Shown here piece by piece: positions 34,393-44,599 of a stretch of DNA of 64,000 nucleotides. Origin of the DNA: Pectinophora gossypiella (lineage: Eukaryota; Arthropoda; Insecta; Lepidoptera; Gelechiidae); the NCBI RefSeq assembly GCF_024362695.1, contig NC_065406.1, forward strand, positions 2,790,001 through 2,854,000, read 5' to 3'. Below the pieces are notes generated by a model. It did not search any database. It was not told the origin of the DNA and saw nothing but the letters and a program-made list of their open reading frames with translations. The translations under genes were made by a program, and so were the position numbers. Positions within the stretch are counted from its first letter, which is position 1. Every line of letters starts with the position of its first letter.

Positions 34393-34712
34393 ACTTGTGG
34401 CCTGTACCCGACAGTGCGACGTATATAGGCTATTTATGTATGTGTGTATCTTCAGATCTGCTTTACGAAGAGTTTACCTTTTGGAGTCGCTTTGAAGACA
34501 TTGTTTCATACCAATTGAGATTCAAAACGCATTCTTGATAACTTTATTGCCTTCGACTGAGAAATACAAATCGTTTAGAAAAGCTCCTTTTGTATTGCTA
34601 AATCGTTTATTACATACATACATATATAAGAGCACGCCTATTTCCCGCTGGGGTAGGCAGAGACAATAGAATTCCACTTACTAAGATCCTCACACGGCTT
34701 TCGCTTCTTCCA
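34384..34712. repeat. SINE-A2 tail (+), unassigned spacer, repeat K tail (-)
   Basis: 34395-34440: 'cctgtacccgacagtgcgac' and 'gtatataggctatttatgta'. 34612-34712: TACA repeats then 'gcacgcctatttcccgctgg' and 'cgcttcttccactctgaca'. Confidence 0.55.
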
Positions 34713-34713
34713 C

Positions 34714-35032
34714 TCTGACAGGAAACTCCGCTTGATATCAACTCAGAATCGTGGTCTGAATCATCCCCGTCGGTATTTGTTACAGTATCACTAAGACCCA
34801 TACGTACTTGTACGGGGTGTAAGTGACATCGTAACAAATACTGAGGGAGGTGATTCCGCTCATTATCCTGAGTTGATATCAAGTGGAATTTTCCATCGCA
34901 AAAATAGAATTGAAAATATAAAAAAAACATGAATTTTGCAATGGAAATATCCACTTGATATTATTAACTCAGAATCATGAGCTGTTTCATCCCCCTGAGT
35001 ATTCATTACGATGTCACTAACACCGTGTGTGT
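34714..35032. mobile_element. MITE-R composite: half copy plus full copy
   Basis: A right half (34714-34797) is followed, across a palindromic joint with 'cccatacgtacttgtacgg', by a complete copy (34813-35032). The same arrangement occurs at 54995-55312. Confidence 0.7.
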
Positions 35033-35417
35033 ATACGTCGCACTGCTGGGCAAAGGCCACAAGTTATATAATTAGAGGAACATAATCATTACCAGGCATT
35101 TATATTATTTTGGCAATCATTTCATTCGTTCATTCTACATTCGTCTTAAAGTTATTTTGTACCATATTCGAAATATCGTCTGGAAAAAAATTATACGATT
35201 TTTAATAACCTCATAATTAATTTACTATATCTAGAATTTTAAATAGGCAATGGCCCCGATTCCTGCAGCCACATCCTAATTTTATTTTAAGTTATACCCG
35301 TAATTTTCTTATACACCGAAAAGGAAAGGGACGGGAGATTTTAAACTGTTAATTTTAAAATGAATGAATATAACCCGGGCGAATTATGTAGGCATCTCGC
35401 TGATATGCAATCCGTTT

Positions 35418-36191
35418 CGGTTCTCTATTTTTAATCATAAAATTGTATGTAATAATTTACCATGGCATACTGTTACTTGTCCTATTATTAGTTACGCATA
35501 GTATTAATTTGTCATAACTTATTAAGCATAATTTTGAAACTCATAACTACTATAAGCATAATAATTAATGACAATAATGATATATAAGCATAATTATTAT
35601 AAGCATAAAAACTATACTCGGAATAAGAAAAGTTTTGTCACAACTTTGAACATTTTCGAAACTTACTTTTTCCCTGGCTGCATTTGGTTCATGATTGTGA
35701 ATTTTTATATTTTTTGACACTATTTCATGCTGTTGGTCATCATTCAATATACTTTTCGTGTGTAAGATAAACATGCTGGCGGCGCAGGGGTGGCCCAAGG
35801 GCCACCCCCGCCGCACCATAACCTACTGTTATGCCTTGTAAAAATTATGACAAAATACTATCATTCTGGTTCATCATATCCATCTTAGGACTTCGTATCA
35901 ACAGTGGCTGCAAGTTGTCTTTGATTACTTGTGGCTCTGCCCACCCCATTTGGGATTACGGGCGTGAGTTTATGTATGTATGTATGTATGTATGTACTAT
36001 CATTCTAAAAAAGATTATATGCGAATCAAATTTATACCAACAAATATTAGTCCAAAAATAACTTATACCTAACAAACCAGTATTCCTAGATATTATTATG
36101 GGAAAGTACTATTATGCTAAAAACGTTATGCAAAAAGGATTATGATAATTAAAATTATGACAGTAACATTTATGCATTTTAAGAGAATCCC
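35418..36191. mobile_element. hAT-like non-autonomous element, 8-bp target duplication
   Basis: ATCCGTTT at 35410-35417 and 36192-36199 flanks this insertion. Ends are imperfect inverted repeats: 'cggttctctattttt' against the complement of 'aaaatgcattttaagagaatccc' ('gggattctctt'). The left arm carries at least six CATAA motifs and the right arm at least seven TTATG motifs, i.e. subterminal repeats in mirror orientation, as transposase binding sites often are. A GGGTGGCCC/GGGCCACCC hairpin lies at 35787-35808. An 8-bp duplication fits hAT or P elements; no transposase is encoded. A repeat L copy sits inside. Confidence 0.7.
35869..35994 (+). mobile_element. Repeat L insertion, 12-bp target duplication
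   Basis: TACTATCATTCT at 35857-35868 and 35995-36006 flanks a 126-bp L copy ending in a TATG repeat. It is the youngest layer of a three-level nest. Confidence 0.88.
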
Positions 36192-36335
36192 ATCCGTTTC
36201 CCGTGTGCTGTCAACTTAAAATTTTATGCCTGTGGATTACCCGTCCTTTTCCTTTTCGGCGGATAAGAAAGTGACAGGTATAACTTTAAATAAAATTAGA
36301 TGGTGTATACAGGAATCAGCACCATTATTATCTGT

Positions 36336-36608
36336 ATTCCTTTCATTGTCAGTATCTACCTTTATTGTTTGTTTTAATTGACGCGAATAATACAGATACT
36401 ATAGCCACGTTCATCCAAATGAATTCGATTGAACGATTTGTATCAATTTAATGTCATTGAATTCACCAAGAACGGCTTGTCCCTTCCTGGCCTTAATACA
36501 ATCATCAATCTTTGCAGGGTTGACTGAGGGGAACGTGAATACTAAATTTAGATCCGAGAAAATTTAGATTTACCTTTTAAAAGCAGTTTTGGGTTATTTT
36601 TAATGATT
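36336..36608. other. No recognisable feature
   Basis: Unassigned. Confidence 0.4.
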
Positions 36609-36985
36609 ATCTACTCTGAACCGGCGTGCGTGTATGAAGCGATTGATGAATGTGGAGGAAGCAAGACAAGTAAGTGTGTCAGGATCGAAGCAAATGGAAT
36701 TCTATAGTCTCTGCTTATCCCGGTGGGAAATAAGCGTGAGTTTATGTATGTATGTTTAATTATTATCCTCTCGATCGTGCGCAACTGTGCACCCTCAGGC
36801 AAATTAAATACGGCCAGACAGCACACATTGAATTATTGTACACGCGCATCTGTGTGTGACGTCTGACGCCATACGATGCAAGTCTAAACTATGATCGAGG
36901 GGGGGGTGAGGTAAATCTAGCTCAAACGCTGGCGGGGGACGGAGAGTTGGCATTCTATACGTAGTATTATTCCTTATTCTATGAC
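36609..36985. repeat. Repeat K tail (+) then repeat J (-)
   Basis: 36609-36755: 'ctactctgaaccggcgtgcg', 'aagcaaatggaattctatag', 'gcgtgagtttatgtatgtat'. 36835-36985: antisense J ('cacgcgcatctgtgtgtgac', 'ggtgaggtaaatctagctc'). 36986-37300 is unassigned. Confidence 0.65.
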
Positions 36986-37310
36986 GGAAGTTAGTGTTGT
37001 GACGTTCATTAGCAAAGTGTTGTATCACTTGAGATTAGGCCGATTGATTCTTTCCTAACTAATAGTATGTTGAACAGAATCTTCACTAATAAAAATGAAC
37101 CTGTAACACGCAGAATAAGAAAAGTAACACGCAATCGAAGTCGTAACGTTGCACAATTCGACGCAAGCGCACATAATAACAATGTCACAGCAGCGATCGT
37201 TTCCGCGTGAAAACAAACTGTGACCGTCGTCATCGCATGATACACGCGATCTCTGTTTTACTTTCCACAACTAATATGTCCACTGTAGTATTGTCCATAT
37301 ACAGGGTGTT

Positions 37311-37615
37311 CTTCTATCTTCTTCTATCGTCCATCAACCCTGGTGTCAGGGTTACTATTGAGCCGCCAAAGACCCCTGACATGGCTCATGTAACGACTAC
37401 TTACTTACATCAGTAAATAGTAACCGGGACCAACAGCTTAACGTGCCTTCCGAAGCACGGATCATTTTACTATCGGATAATCAGGTGATCAGCCTGTAAT
37501 GAGACCAAACTCGGGATCACAAAATGATTTTTGTGATATGTCCCTACCGGGATTTGAACCCGGGACCTCGGGATCGTGAGCCCAACGCTCAAACCACTGG
37601 ACCACGGAGGCCGCC
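37311..37615 (-). mobile_element. SINE-A1, full length, inserted in MITE-R
   Basis: ACAGGGTGTT at 37301-37310 and 37616-37625 flanks a reversed A1. The duplicated target is itself the terminus of a MITE-R, which continues at 37616-37700 ('gtgttagtgacaccgtatca'). Confidence 0.9.
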
Positions 37616-38340
37616 ACAGGGTGTTAGTGACACCGTATCAAATACTAAGGTTATGATGATGCTCATGATTCTGAGTTAAAAGTGGAATTCTCCATCGCAA
37701 AATTATGAATTCGAAAATTATTGGTTTATGACCTTATCTATTCTGTCATAGTGATTTGAATTCCATTTAAAACTGAAAGCGCGCGCGTAACGCGGAAGAA
37801 TTTTGTGTTTTCGGTTTTAGATGGATATGATGAATCATATAGTGACAAATATAAGCCCATCGCTTATAAGCCCGTCATTTTGAAATTGGCTCAATGAGGA
37901 TAAAAGCTATTTCTCCCATCTGTCGGGTCGACACGACTATCTACAGTCGCGCGGCGCGGAATTTATCCGAGGGCTTGGACCAATAGGATCAAAGAATGCT
38001 GTCCACGTGGATATATTAAATCGATGCGTGCACGACGTCGTCGTACGAGTAGATAACAATTCCGCTAACAACTGTCACTTGCCGATAGTGGATAGTATAT
38101 CCAAATGCGTGCACGGCGCCAATATGGCTGCCGTCTGATTTCTACGTATGAGATTTCGATTGACATATATTTATCTTCGCCCCGAGGGTGGCAGACAGGC
38201 TTAAGATAGGCGTTGTTAGCCAAAGAAACAGAGTCATTTGCAATTTGTTTTACGAATAAAAATGTCGAGAGGCTACATAAGGAACTTCATAAGTTTTAGG
38301 GAGAGAGAAGAGGGAGAGAATAAACTTAATACAACAATTC
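37616..38340. other. MITE-R left half, MITE-O piece, otherwise unassigned
   Basis: MITE-R arm to 37700; MITE-O half at 37955-38000 ('ggcttggaccaata'); 'gacacgactatctac' at 37930 recalls MITE-H. The rest shows nothing I can name. Confidence 0.4.
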
Positions 38341-38355
38341 TGATATGATACTTAC

Positions 38356-38439
38356 TTCTTTTTCCCTAGCTGCGTGTGGTTCATTTTCAAAAAGAACACG
38401 ACGAATACCCTTCACATTACAAAGTTTCAGCACCTTTTT
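38356..38439 (-). other. Possible 84-nt spliced exon (weak)
   Basis: On the minus strand an acceptor-like 'acaacttatttag' precedes 28 open codons ('KKVLKLCNVKGIRRV' and 'LFENEPHAAREKE') and a consensus donor GTAAGT follows. The last residues resemble 'NHEPNAAREK' just before GTAAGT inside the hAT-like element (35660-35705). More likely a shared transposon-derived exon than a host gene. Confidence 0.25.
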
Positions 38440-38787
38440 CTAAATAAGTTGTAAACTTTTCATCGTTTGTTTGTATTTTTTATGACAAAAACGATCATGT
38501 TTTTTTTTTCATTGAAACAATCACAAAACTCAAAATAAAACAGTAAACTTGTATAGCGCTATCCTTTTCTAATATTGTCAGTACGACAAAAATCGTACTT
38601 ATAAACAAAAAAATAATAAAACGAATTGAACGAATGATTTAGAACAACGGTATTCGGAGTATAGTGTTAACAAATGAAAAAACAACACTTTTTTTTCAGA
38701 TAGCAACATTTTTATGTTACGAGTTATGATTTTACCTACGGTTGATAGTGCATCGCGCTGTCAAGCCGTGCCTGCAGAGAAGATAGA

Positions 38788-39189
38788 AACTGTCAAATTT
38801 TAAGAACACTCAACAGTAGCAACAACTTTGGGGTCGGCACGACTATCTACTGCCGCGAATGATTTAAGATATATACAGTGTTACTACAAAACACAAACTA
38901 AAAATAAACTAGGTTTGAAATAGTATTTCGCGCCACGAAATAAGTCGGCGGATTTTAATGAAACTAACTTGACAAGTCATAATAATTCTTTGCAGAATCT
39001 GCGACAGTAGCCCCGCGGCCTTCGGGACTTCTTTCGTATGCGGATTATATTTTAAACATAGTTTATCTTTTAGTCTTTGTTTTGTAGTAACACTGTATAT
39101 ACGAGTATCTTAAATCATTCGCGGCAGTAGATAGTCGTGCCGACCCCAAAGTTGTTGCTACTGTTGAGTGTTCTTAAAATTTGACAGTT
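38788..39189. mobile_element. MITE-H: 402-bp near-palindrome
   Basis: Arms of about 105-111 bp starting 'aactgtcaaattttaagaac' and ending near 'gttactacaaaaca', identical except for a 6-base insertion in the right arm and a few changes. The interior contains 'gactaaaagataaac'-type sequence shared with 17365-17505. No clear target duplication. It could fold into a long hairpin if transcribed. 39190-39585 is unassigned. Confidence 0.75.
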
Positions 39190-39589
39190 CCAAATACCAT
39201 AATTATATTGTATTGATTATATTTTTACACTATAACCCTTTGCGCATAATCATAGTATTATATTTATTCCCTAAAGATCGGAAAGAAGAAAACTTAGAAG
39301 AACTTATTTTCAATCAAAACTGCCTTTTTCCAGCTAGCCGCTTATCTTTTTCGTAACTCGTCCACTCCATATTATACAGCAATTTATCACGAATTTTAGC
39401 TGGACAGTATGGAGAACTGTCCAAATTTAGGAGCTCTCAACAATGCTGCCGCTTACATTTGAGCTTCTAGTTTTTATACTCATTCTCACTCGACGCATAC
39501 TTCGGAAATAAATTAAAACATTATTGGGTTCATAAAGCCTATTATGACTTAACAGAGTTTCTCAATAACATAAAATTAGGATGACGACA

Positions 39590-39740
39590 ATATAGCGATG
39601 TAATTTGTATATTGTTATGATTTTATTGTGATGTAATATTGAAATATTGTAAAGTAATTTATATAATGTGTACCTACTCATCGAAATATTTGTTGACGTG
39701 TAATATTTATTATGAATAAAGAATTGAATTGAATTGAATC
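39590..39740 (+). mobile_element. Retroposon 3' end with GAATT tail
   Basis: AT-rich 3' UTR with AATAAA ('tatgaataaagaattgaatt') and GAATT repeats. Confidence 0.5.
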
Positions 39741-39832
39741 TCAGTCGTCTTTTACGAAATGCCCGGGAATTTAAGCAATTGATCGTGTTTTGTTTTTTAT
39801 TCGCGCCCAGTTTTTTTGTTTTGTTTTTAAAT

Positions 39833-40545
39833 TTATTTTTGACTTATTGTAGATTTGCCGCAGATGGCATTAACTACTTAAGTTTGGCCGGACAAAACTG
39901 CTTACAAATTATAGCATTTTGTGATACAAAAACTTTTCTTATTACCAGCACTTAGTATCGCTACGACTCGAGTTTATTACGGTAATGTGAACTTCACCTG
40001 TCTTTGACCGAGAAGTTATAAGACCGTGACTTAGATTAGAGTATTATGGAGCTTGTTACTTTTTTTATAGCGACGAAATTTTATTCAAAATATCAAGAAT
40101 CGTTTGGTTGCAGTGTAGTTTTTTAATTTTGCTGCCAATGTTATACCTGTGTTTATAAAACACACGTCAATTTTAGGCAGGAATCTAAACGACACTAAAA
40201 ATTTTAAGTTGGCGAATAACTCGACCAAATTAAGTTGATAACACACGTCAAACGGTTGCATACTAGCGAGATGCCTATGTGATTCGCCCGGGTTATTCAT
40301 TCACTTTTAAATTAACAGTTGTCAATCTTCCGTCCCTTTTCGTTTTAGGGGATAAGAAAACGACAGGTATAACTTAAAGGAGGTGTCTGCAGGAATCTGG
40401 GCCATTAATTACTTGGCCGGAAATTTAATAGAATAGAATAGAAATAGTTTATGAATTGAGAAAAATTGAGATTGAAAAAGAATGAATTAGTTTATTATAA
40501 AAGGATGCAAACACAAAAAGACAATAACATTATTGTTTTAAGTTT
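39833..40545. repeat. Repeat D fragment, MITE-F (-), ATAGA-tailed retroposon end
   Basis: 39838-39900: 'gacttattgtagatttgccg'. 40128-40412: reversed MITE-F ('aaacacacgtcaattttagg', 'gacaggtataacttaaagga', 'tctgcaggaatctgggcc'). 40430-40545: ATAGA repeat and 'agtttattataaaaggatgc'. Confidence 0.6.
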
Positions 40546-40551
40546 ACGCGG

Positions 40552-40711
40552 TTATTATCATAATTAAAGCACATAATAACGGGTTCTTACCGCGCACCGC
40601 GGTTCATCAGTCATCCTGTGATCATGGCACTTGCAACAGTGTCGAAATATCGGGAGTCTCATATCCCCATTTAAAGGCGGTAAGAACCCGTTATTATGTG
40701 CTTTAATTATA
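40552..40711. repeat. Inverted repeat, 31-bp perfect arms
   Basis: 'cacataataacgggttctta' on the left arm (40562-40592) is mirrored by 'taagaacccgttattatgtg' at 40677-40707, and the symmetry continues outward with one small gap ('gttattat' / 'ataataac'). The loop contains 'gtcgaaatatcgggagtctc', a block I believe recurs in many moth genomes. Confidence 0.65.
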
Positions 40712-40739
40712 ATAACATCATTTAAAATTTTGATGATGA

Positions 40740-41145
40740 ATTTGCAATGTAGGTAGCATCTGCGGTGTTAAGTAGAGTGATAGAGTGAGAAACAGTGTGA
40801 TAGGAGAGAGATGTGGTGTAAAAGACGATATAGTGTCTACGATTGAGAAGGGAATGTTGAGTTGGTTTGGACACGTAGATGGGATGAAGGATAATTGGAT
40901 TACGAAAGCAGTATATAAAGCGAAGGTTGGTGGTAGAGCTTGAAGAGGGAGACCTAGAAGGAAGTACATTGACCCAATTGGAGATGTCCTTAGAAAAGAT
41001 TCAGTACCATCTACTCGACGATTGACGATTGATGAATGTGGAGAAAGCAAGAGAAGTGTGCCGGTATCGAAGCAAATGGAATTCCATAGTCTCTGCTTAC
41101 CCCGGTGGGAAATAGGCGTGAATTTATGTATATTGGACATATAAT
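40740..41145 (+). mobile_element. Repeat K: LINE C-terminal coding end and 3' tail
   Basis: The plus strand reads 'KDDIVSTIEKGMLSWFGHVD' and 'TKAVYKAKVGGRA', one TGA stop, then 'RGRPRRKYIDPIGDVLRKD', a classic LINE polymerase terminus, ending 'ggtgggaaataggcgtgaat'. Shorter copies of the terminus: 36609, 45000, 56950 and antisense 9505, 34612. The 140-codon minus-strand frame here is a shadow. Confidence 0.7.
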
Positions 41146-41733
41146 AGGCTGTTTAGGTATTATTATTTATAAAAGATACCGAGTATCAGGTGTGAAAATG
41201 TTTACGTAAAAGGCAGTGGGATAAAATATCTAAAAGCCTTGGAGGGCTCTCAGAATAGCAATAAGGCTCGATCTTTCATAATAAATGTTAAGTAAAGATG
41301 TTACTTATACAGGATGTTTGTGGCATCGTAACGAAAACTTTGAGGGATGATTTAGACCATGGTTTAGGTAAGAACGTACTGAACCTTTTCTAAGCGCATC
41401 TACGTCCTTTTTAGGTTTCCTCTGGCAGCCCATATTATAAATAAAATAAATAAAAAGAGTTTATTTCGGACATGTTCCATAGAGGTCCCATGACCCATAT
41501 CCCATTTCTTGGTAAAAAATATTAGTTCAAAAAGTTGTCTTTCTCTTCTTACCTTATACTGTTTAGATATAATATAAGGACTTTTTGTAAATCCGTGACA
41601 CAAGAAAAAAGAAATCCGAATAAGTCCGTGAGAAATTATCAATAAGGTAACCAAGTTATGAATAACACAATCTGAAGCCACACCAGATATACGAAATCGG
41701 GCGATAGATCCTTCTTAAATTGTTTAAATAGTC
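41146..41733. other. MITE-R end at 41311-41372, rest unassigned
   Basis: 'caggatgtttgtggcatcgt' and 'gagggatgatttagaccatg' belong to MITE-R. The 93-codon minus frame (41400-41681) has no recognisable content. Confidence 0.45.
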
Positions 41734-42475
41734 ATGTGTCTACACTCAGCGGGATCCCCTGTCTGGGAGACATAAGAGTGATGCAGAGAATTAGATCTGG
41801 ATTTGTTCTACTGAATTATGCTGAAAACAGAATTTGTTCCGTTAAAAAAACGGAAATACAAAGTTTTCTAACCGACCTCCAGCCAGCGGGATATTTCCCA
41901 AAGTTAAGTCTGATGAAGTATAAATTGGTATTAACTTTTAGATCTGTATTTATTCTGTTCAACAAAACAAAAAAAAATACTTCTGACATCCTTACTTCAG
42001 CTACAATCAAGCTGCAATGAAACCTCCAGTCAGCGGACTTTTTCTCTCAATGACATTCTTTTGTAACTTTTACACTAAAATAATAAAAAATAACCTATTC
42101 ACGACCTTAATTTCACTTAAATTACCTATTCGTACATCTAGTGCTTAAATTAAGAAGTATAGAATTTGAAAGATATTATGTGAGTAGAATATAAAAAAAA
42201 TCTATGTATCAGGTACAAATTGAAGCTGTGAGAGAAATAAATACTTCATTAATATTTATATTTTTTTAATTTATATATTTATAATTTATACTTCATTAGA
42301 CTTAACTTTGGGAAATATCCCGCTGGCTGGAGGTCGGTTAGAAAACTTTGTATTTCCGTTTTTTTAACGGAACAAATTCTGTTTTCAGGATAATTCAGTA
42401 GAACAAATTCAGATCTAATTCTCTGCATCACTCTTATGTCTCCCAGACAGGGGATCCCGCTGAGTGTAGACACAT
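41734..42475. mobile_element. Mutator-like element: 193-bp TIRs, 9-bp target duplication
   Basis: Left TIR 41734-41926 and right TIR 42283-42475 are reverse complements over 193 bp with three mismatches. They start ATGTGTCTACACTCAGCGGG. TAAATAGTC lies directly outside on both sides (41725-41733, 42476-42484). Long TIRs with a 9-bp duplication are the usual signature of Mutator-like DNA transposons. The 356-bp interior is AT-rich with no transposase, so this is a non-autonomous copy. Each arm keeps one reading frame open for about 64 codons ('RICSVKKTEIQSFLTDLQPA'), perhaps only because the arms are nearly identical. Confidence 0.82.
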
Positions 42476-42535
42476 TAAATAGTCTATGATCCTGATTCCA
42501 GTACATCATGCCCCTAGCATTATCACATTTTTACA

Positions 42536-42650
42536 GGGTCCGCTAATCTAACCTGAAGATTTGACAGGTCCAGTTTTTTACAGAAGCCACTGCCTGTCTA
42601 ACCTTCCAACCCGCGAAGGGAAGACCAGCCCAATACCGGTTAGGTCTCAG
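42536..42650 (-). mobile_element. SINE-C, 3' part
   Basis: 'acagggtccgctaatctaac', 'ctgcctgtctaaccttccaa', 'cccgcgaagggaagaccagc'. Confidence 0.65.
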
Positions 42651-42707
42651 CTTATGTTTGGAATTATGTTTTGGAATTCTGTTTGGACTTGTCATTCAGT
42701 TATATTA

Positions 42708-43025
42708 ACGACCTCCGTGGTCCAATGGTTGAGCGTTGGGCTCCCGATCCGGAGGTCCCGGGTTCGAATTCCCAAAGGGATATATCACAAAAATCACTTT
42801 GTGATCCCTAGTTTGGTTAGCACATTACAGGCTGATCACCTGATTGTTCAAAAAGTAAGATGTACCGTGCTTCGGAAGCCATGTTAAGCTGTTGGTCCCG
42901 GTTACTACTTACTGATATAAGTAAGTAGTCGTTTCATGAACCATGTTACACGGCTCAATAATAACCCTGACACCAGAGTTGATGAGGTTGGTAGGTAATC
43001 CACCTCACAACGATGAGAAGAAGAG
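42708..43025 (+). mobile_element. SINE-A1, full length, 14-bp target duplication
   Basis: 'attcagttatatta' (42694-42707) and 'attcagttttatta' (43026-43039) flank it. Head 'cctccgtggtccaatggttg', B box 'ggttcgaattcc', core 'ccgtgcttcggaagccatgt', tail 'accctgacaccagagttgat'. Confidence 0.88.
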
Positions 43026-43039
43026 ATTCAGTTTTATTA

Positions 43040-43279
43040 AAATTCGCAGACTTTTTTCGTGGTATCGATTATAGTTTAAACCTGGTATTATCTTTAAGTC
43101 TTAGTTTTGTAACAAGGCAGTCTGTCTGGATTGAACAACGAAACGAAATTAAGAATTCAGCACTTCACTCGTAAACATAAGCTGCGTTTCGACTACTCGA
43201 TTTGGACAGGTGCGTTTTATTTCGACAGTAGATAGATAGGCGTCGCTCACGCGAGAGAGACTGCGGTTGGTCTTGAAGA
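43040..43279. other. MITE-H-like remnant, otherwise unassigned
   Basis: 43040-43112 recalls the H interior ('atagtttaaacctggtatta'). 43235-43260 has 'taggcgtcgctcacgcgaga', like the ends of the element at 62458. Confidence 0.35.
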
Positions 43280-43560
43280 AAAAATTAAATACTTAATTTA
43301 CTCCCATGGTCATAGTCAGCCGAAAGAAGTCTAAGATGGATATCATGAACCTTATGGTGACAACAGATACAATACATATACGCTTTATTACACATATTAA
43401 ACACAACACTAAAAACAATCACAAAAGCGACAAGAGAGGCACAATCGGCGGCCTTATTGCTAAATAGCAATTTCTTCCAGGCAACCTTAGGGTGAAAGAA
43501 CTTGTTACATAGTGGAGTCGGGGACGGTGCAATACGTATAGGTATAAGTAAATAATGCAA
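43280..43560 (-). mobile_element. LINE 3' end with 'ggcggccttattgc' motif
   Basis: Antisense of the terminus seen in sense at 44630-44770: 'tcggcggccttattgctaaa' and 'atttcttccaggcaacctta' against 'tggttgcctgaaagaaattg' and 'gcaataaggccgcctaagtt'. Confidence 0.6.
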
Positions 43561-43740
43561 TGTAACTTAAAGCGATTTTTAGACGATCGGTCTTCGAAAT
43601 GCCCACTTCGAAGCAACTCATCTAAGAAAGCAATATTGCTATTTGACAGTTGTCCTATTTGACAGGCGTGCATTTACTTTTATATGCCCAAATGTCGAAT
43701 TGCTATATTGCTTTCTTATTTTTCTTAAATATGTTTTTTC

Positions 43741-43900
43741 ATCAAATTCAAAAATATATTTTTCAGTAGGTAACATAGGTACATTTGGAGTTGTCATTTA
43801 TTACGTTTCATCCGTCTAATACTACTGCAGCTTCTCACAGCTGAGGAAAAGTAGCTGCAAGAAAAACTTCGGCACACGCCCTCGACGTTCTTAAAAAAAA
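43741..43900 (-). mobile_element. Retroposon 3' end (20558 family)
   Basis: 'tttttcagtaggtaacatag' and 'ctactgcagcttctcacag'. 43901-44200 is unassigned. Confidence 0.6.
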
Positions 43901-44204
43901 AACAAGCAATATTGAATCAAATTTCAGACGGTTATTCCAATGCATTTCAACCTTATAAATAGTCATTAATCTTATAATAAACTTTTTACAAAGTTTCTGT
44001 ATAATCACTATCATAAAACTGTGCGAAGCTAAAAATTACAAAAAAGCAATTGTAGACTAGTCGAAGTAACACACACAACACGTGCGCACACGCTGGCAGC
44101 AAGGCGGTCGAACCCGGAACATTCGCAATGGCAACAATGTTACGACACACATGCAAATACATTGCAATCTCTGCTACGCATGCGAAATACATATAAGTAA
44201 GATG

Positions 44205-44545
44205 AGATTAACAGAAGATAACGTATGTGGTCCAGTTGTTGAGCGATGGGCTCATGATTCTGAGGTCCTGGAGTTGATTTCACTTTCCTTCCACCGACTG
44301 CAATTGGAATACCATTGTATTTAAGTTTATGAATTATGTAATATAAACTGGATTTCAAATGAAAGGAAAACATGAAACAGTAGGACTAGGACCCTGGGCT
44401 GGATTTTCTGGCCACGTTGCCGTTCTGGTTACTACTTACTTAAGTAAGTAGTCGTTACTTGAGTCATGTGAAGGGCCTTTGGCGGCTCAATATTGACCTT
44501 ATTGATGAAGTTGGTGATCTACAACCCATGCGATAAAAAGATTGC
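44205..44545 (+). mobile_element. SINE-A1, old and internally deleted
   Basis: Head 'gtatgtggtccagttgttga', then divergent sequence, then 'ggttactacttacttaagta' and tail 'gggcctttggcggctcaat'. Confidence 0.55.
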
Positions 44546-44599
44546 AGGCTCAAATTGTCCGCACAAGAAGATGATCCGTGCTTCAGAATACACATTAAG

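Larger units (their letters stand above)
35250..36335 (+). mobile_element. MITE-F interrupted by a 774-bp hAT-like element
   Basis: Left part 35250-35417 ('ggccccgattcctgcagcca' to 'tgcaatccgttt'), right part 36192-36335 ('gtgtgctgtcaactta' to 'caggaatcagcaccatta'). Together they make a normal-sized F copy. Confidence 0.85.

Noticed and set aside
40718..41140. 140-residue minus-strand protein
   Set aside because: It is the antisense shadow of a LINE C-terminal coding region on the plus strand.
42708..42780. tRNA genes suggested by B-box sequences
   Set aside because: All such sequences are heads of SINEs with long shared bodies; acceptor stems are not complete.
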